Shown one piece after another: positions 21,881 through 22,543 of a stretch of DNA of 22,543 nt. Under the pieces are notes generated by a model. It saw nothing but the letters and a program-made list of their open reading frames with translations. It had not been told where the DNA came from and searched no databases. A program made the translations under genes and the position numbers. The DNA is from an uncultured Christensenellaceae bacterium (GTDB taxonomy: Bacteria; Bacillota; Clostridia; Christensenellales; Aristaeellaceae), in the NCBI GenBank assembly GCA_905236495.1, contig CAJOPV010000122.1, positions 1 through 22,543 of the forward strand, read 5' to 3'. Position 1 is the stretch's first letter. Each line of letters opens with the position of its first letter.

Positions 21881-22543
21881 CTATTCCTCCAGATTGCTTT
21901 CCACTTCCACCGGGACGCCCTGCTCCACCAGAAAGCGGAGCGTTTCCCGGGGCAGGGTGGTTTCCCGGATACTGGATGAAAACACCAGCCGCATATCCTT
22001 GCCCGTGGTGACGCAGGCGCAGTTCCACAGCGGCGAGGAGGGCACCCCCAATTGAAACTCGAACCGGCGAAGGTGACGCTCCATGCCGGTGGGGATCTCC
22101 GCCCGCCCCAGGTTGGACAGCGTAGCCGTCACCAGCTGATCCCCGGACGCACGGAAAATGGTGCTGATCACCAGGTTTTTAAGGGCCAGCGGCACCAGGC
22201 GGATCAGCAGGTTCTTTTCATCCCCCACGTTGGTGGCGATGGTGGCGGATAAAAGCCGGGGGTTCACCTGATAGGCCATGAAGGCCCGCACCTCCCGGAC
22301 GATCTCCTCAAAGGAGCAGTCCCCCAGGGCGGGGTCGATGCCGGGATTGACGAAGGAGGAAAAATTCCGCAGGGTAGGGGAGGGGTAAAAGGAGCGCATG
22401 TTCACCGGCACGGAAACGCGCACCGGCAATTGCCGCCTGCCGCCGCTTTCCTTCTGTTCCCGGCAGGCCGCCCACAGCATGACCGAAACCAGGTACTCCG
22501 TCACGGATACGCCCAGGGCTTTGGCCTTTTCCTTCACCGCGTC
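21881..22543 (-). CDS. Condensation-domain/alcohol acetyltransferase-like protein, N-terminus outside window
   Basis: The frame is open to the right edge, giving the last 220 residues of a larger protein. Features are EKAKALGVSVTEYLVSVMLW near the start of the visible part, RVSVPVNMRSFYPSPTLRN, a SNLG motif and a C-terminal strand pair (DMRLVFSSSIRE). These match the C-terminal half of condensation-superfamily acyltransferases (CoA-dependent, chloramphenicol-acetyltransferase-like fold). The catalytic HHxxxD motif would lie in the missing N-terminal half, so activity cannot be judged. An apparent GTG at 22537 is an internal codon, not the start. It is paired with the zinc-ribbon membrane gene and lies upstream of the lysine genes. 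An acyl ester or lipid product is possible but inferred. Confidence 0.75.
   Translation of the reverse strand, partial: DAVKEKAKALGVSVTEYLVSVMLWAACREQKESGGRRQLPVRVSVPVNMRSFYPSPTLRNFSSFVNPGIDPALGDCSFEEIVREVRAFMAYQVNPRLLSATIATNVGDEKNLLIRLVPLALKNLVISTIFRASGDQLVTATLSNLGRAEIPTGMERHLRRFEFQLGVPSSPLWNCACVTTGKDMRLVFSSSIRETTLPRETLRFLVEQGVPVEVESNLEE

Overview
The window looks like chromosomal DNA of a GC-rich, low-oxygen Firmicute, probably a gut Clostridia lineage of the Oscillospirales/Christensenellales kind. This rests on strong AGGAGG-type ribosome sites, GTG starts, a FeoA-FeoB fusion with a FeoB-associated Cys-rich peptide, DUF5058-like and TIR-WD40-like proteins, and close gene packing. The lineage is inferred. 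I saw no rRNA, tRNA, CRISPR array, phage gene or transposase.

Layout. (1) 1-2860, minus strand: an operon of two small polytopic membrane proteins followed by a membrane-anchored M20 metallopeptidase that runs off the left edge. (2) 2868-3169: a one-domain PspC protein with its own terminator. (3) 3235-7642: a divergent pair, a TIR-TM-WD40-like protein on the minus strand and a TM-RCK-like-RyR-domain protein on the plus strand. (4) 7643-7965: a hairpin-rich convergent intergenic region with repeat copy A. (5) 7966-10098: an alpha/beta hydrolase fused to a multi-pass membrane domain. (6) 10103-13116: an iron-uptake operon of a FeoA-FeoB fusion, a Cys-rich peptide and a TM-HMA protein. (7) 13195-18083, plus strand: a heterodimeric ABC exporter and a GH43-type glycosidase. 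(8) 18084-18391: a second hairpin-rich convergent intergenic region, with repeat copy B and a perfect 32-bp inverted repeat. (9) 18392-22543, minus strand: a truncated condensation-superfamily acyltransferase, a zinc-ribbon membrane protein, then asd-dapA-dapB of lysine/diaminopimelate synthesis.

How they work together. Asd, DapA and DapB catalyse consecutive steps from aspartyl phosphate to tetrahydrodipicolinate. FeoAB and its two small partners form a ferrous-iron uptake unit behind an AT-rich promoter/operator. The ABC exporter pair has the classic asymmetric arrangement of one degenerate and one canonical ATPase site.

The best candidate for an undescribed system is the TIR/RyR divergon. 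TIR domains can cleave NAD and, in some cases, make cyclic ADP-ribose. Ryanodine receptors, which carry RyR domains, are the classic animal cyclic-ADP-ribose-responsive channels. Here a TIR protein with an intact WxxxE glutamate is transcribed back-to-back with a membrane RyR-domain protein. A second candidate is the structured repeat found in both convergent intergenic regions, whose hairpin stem shows a compensatory base change between copies.
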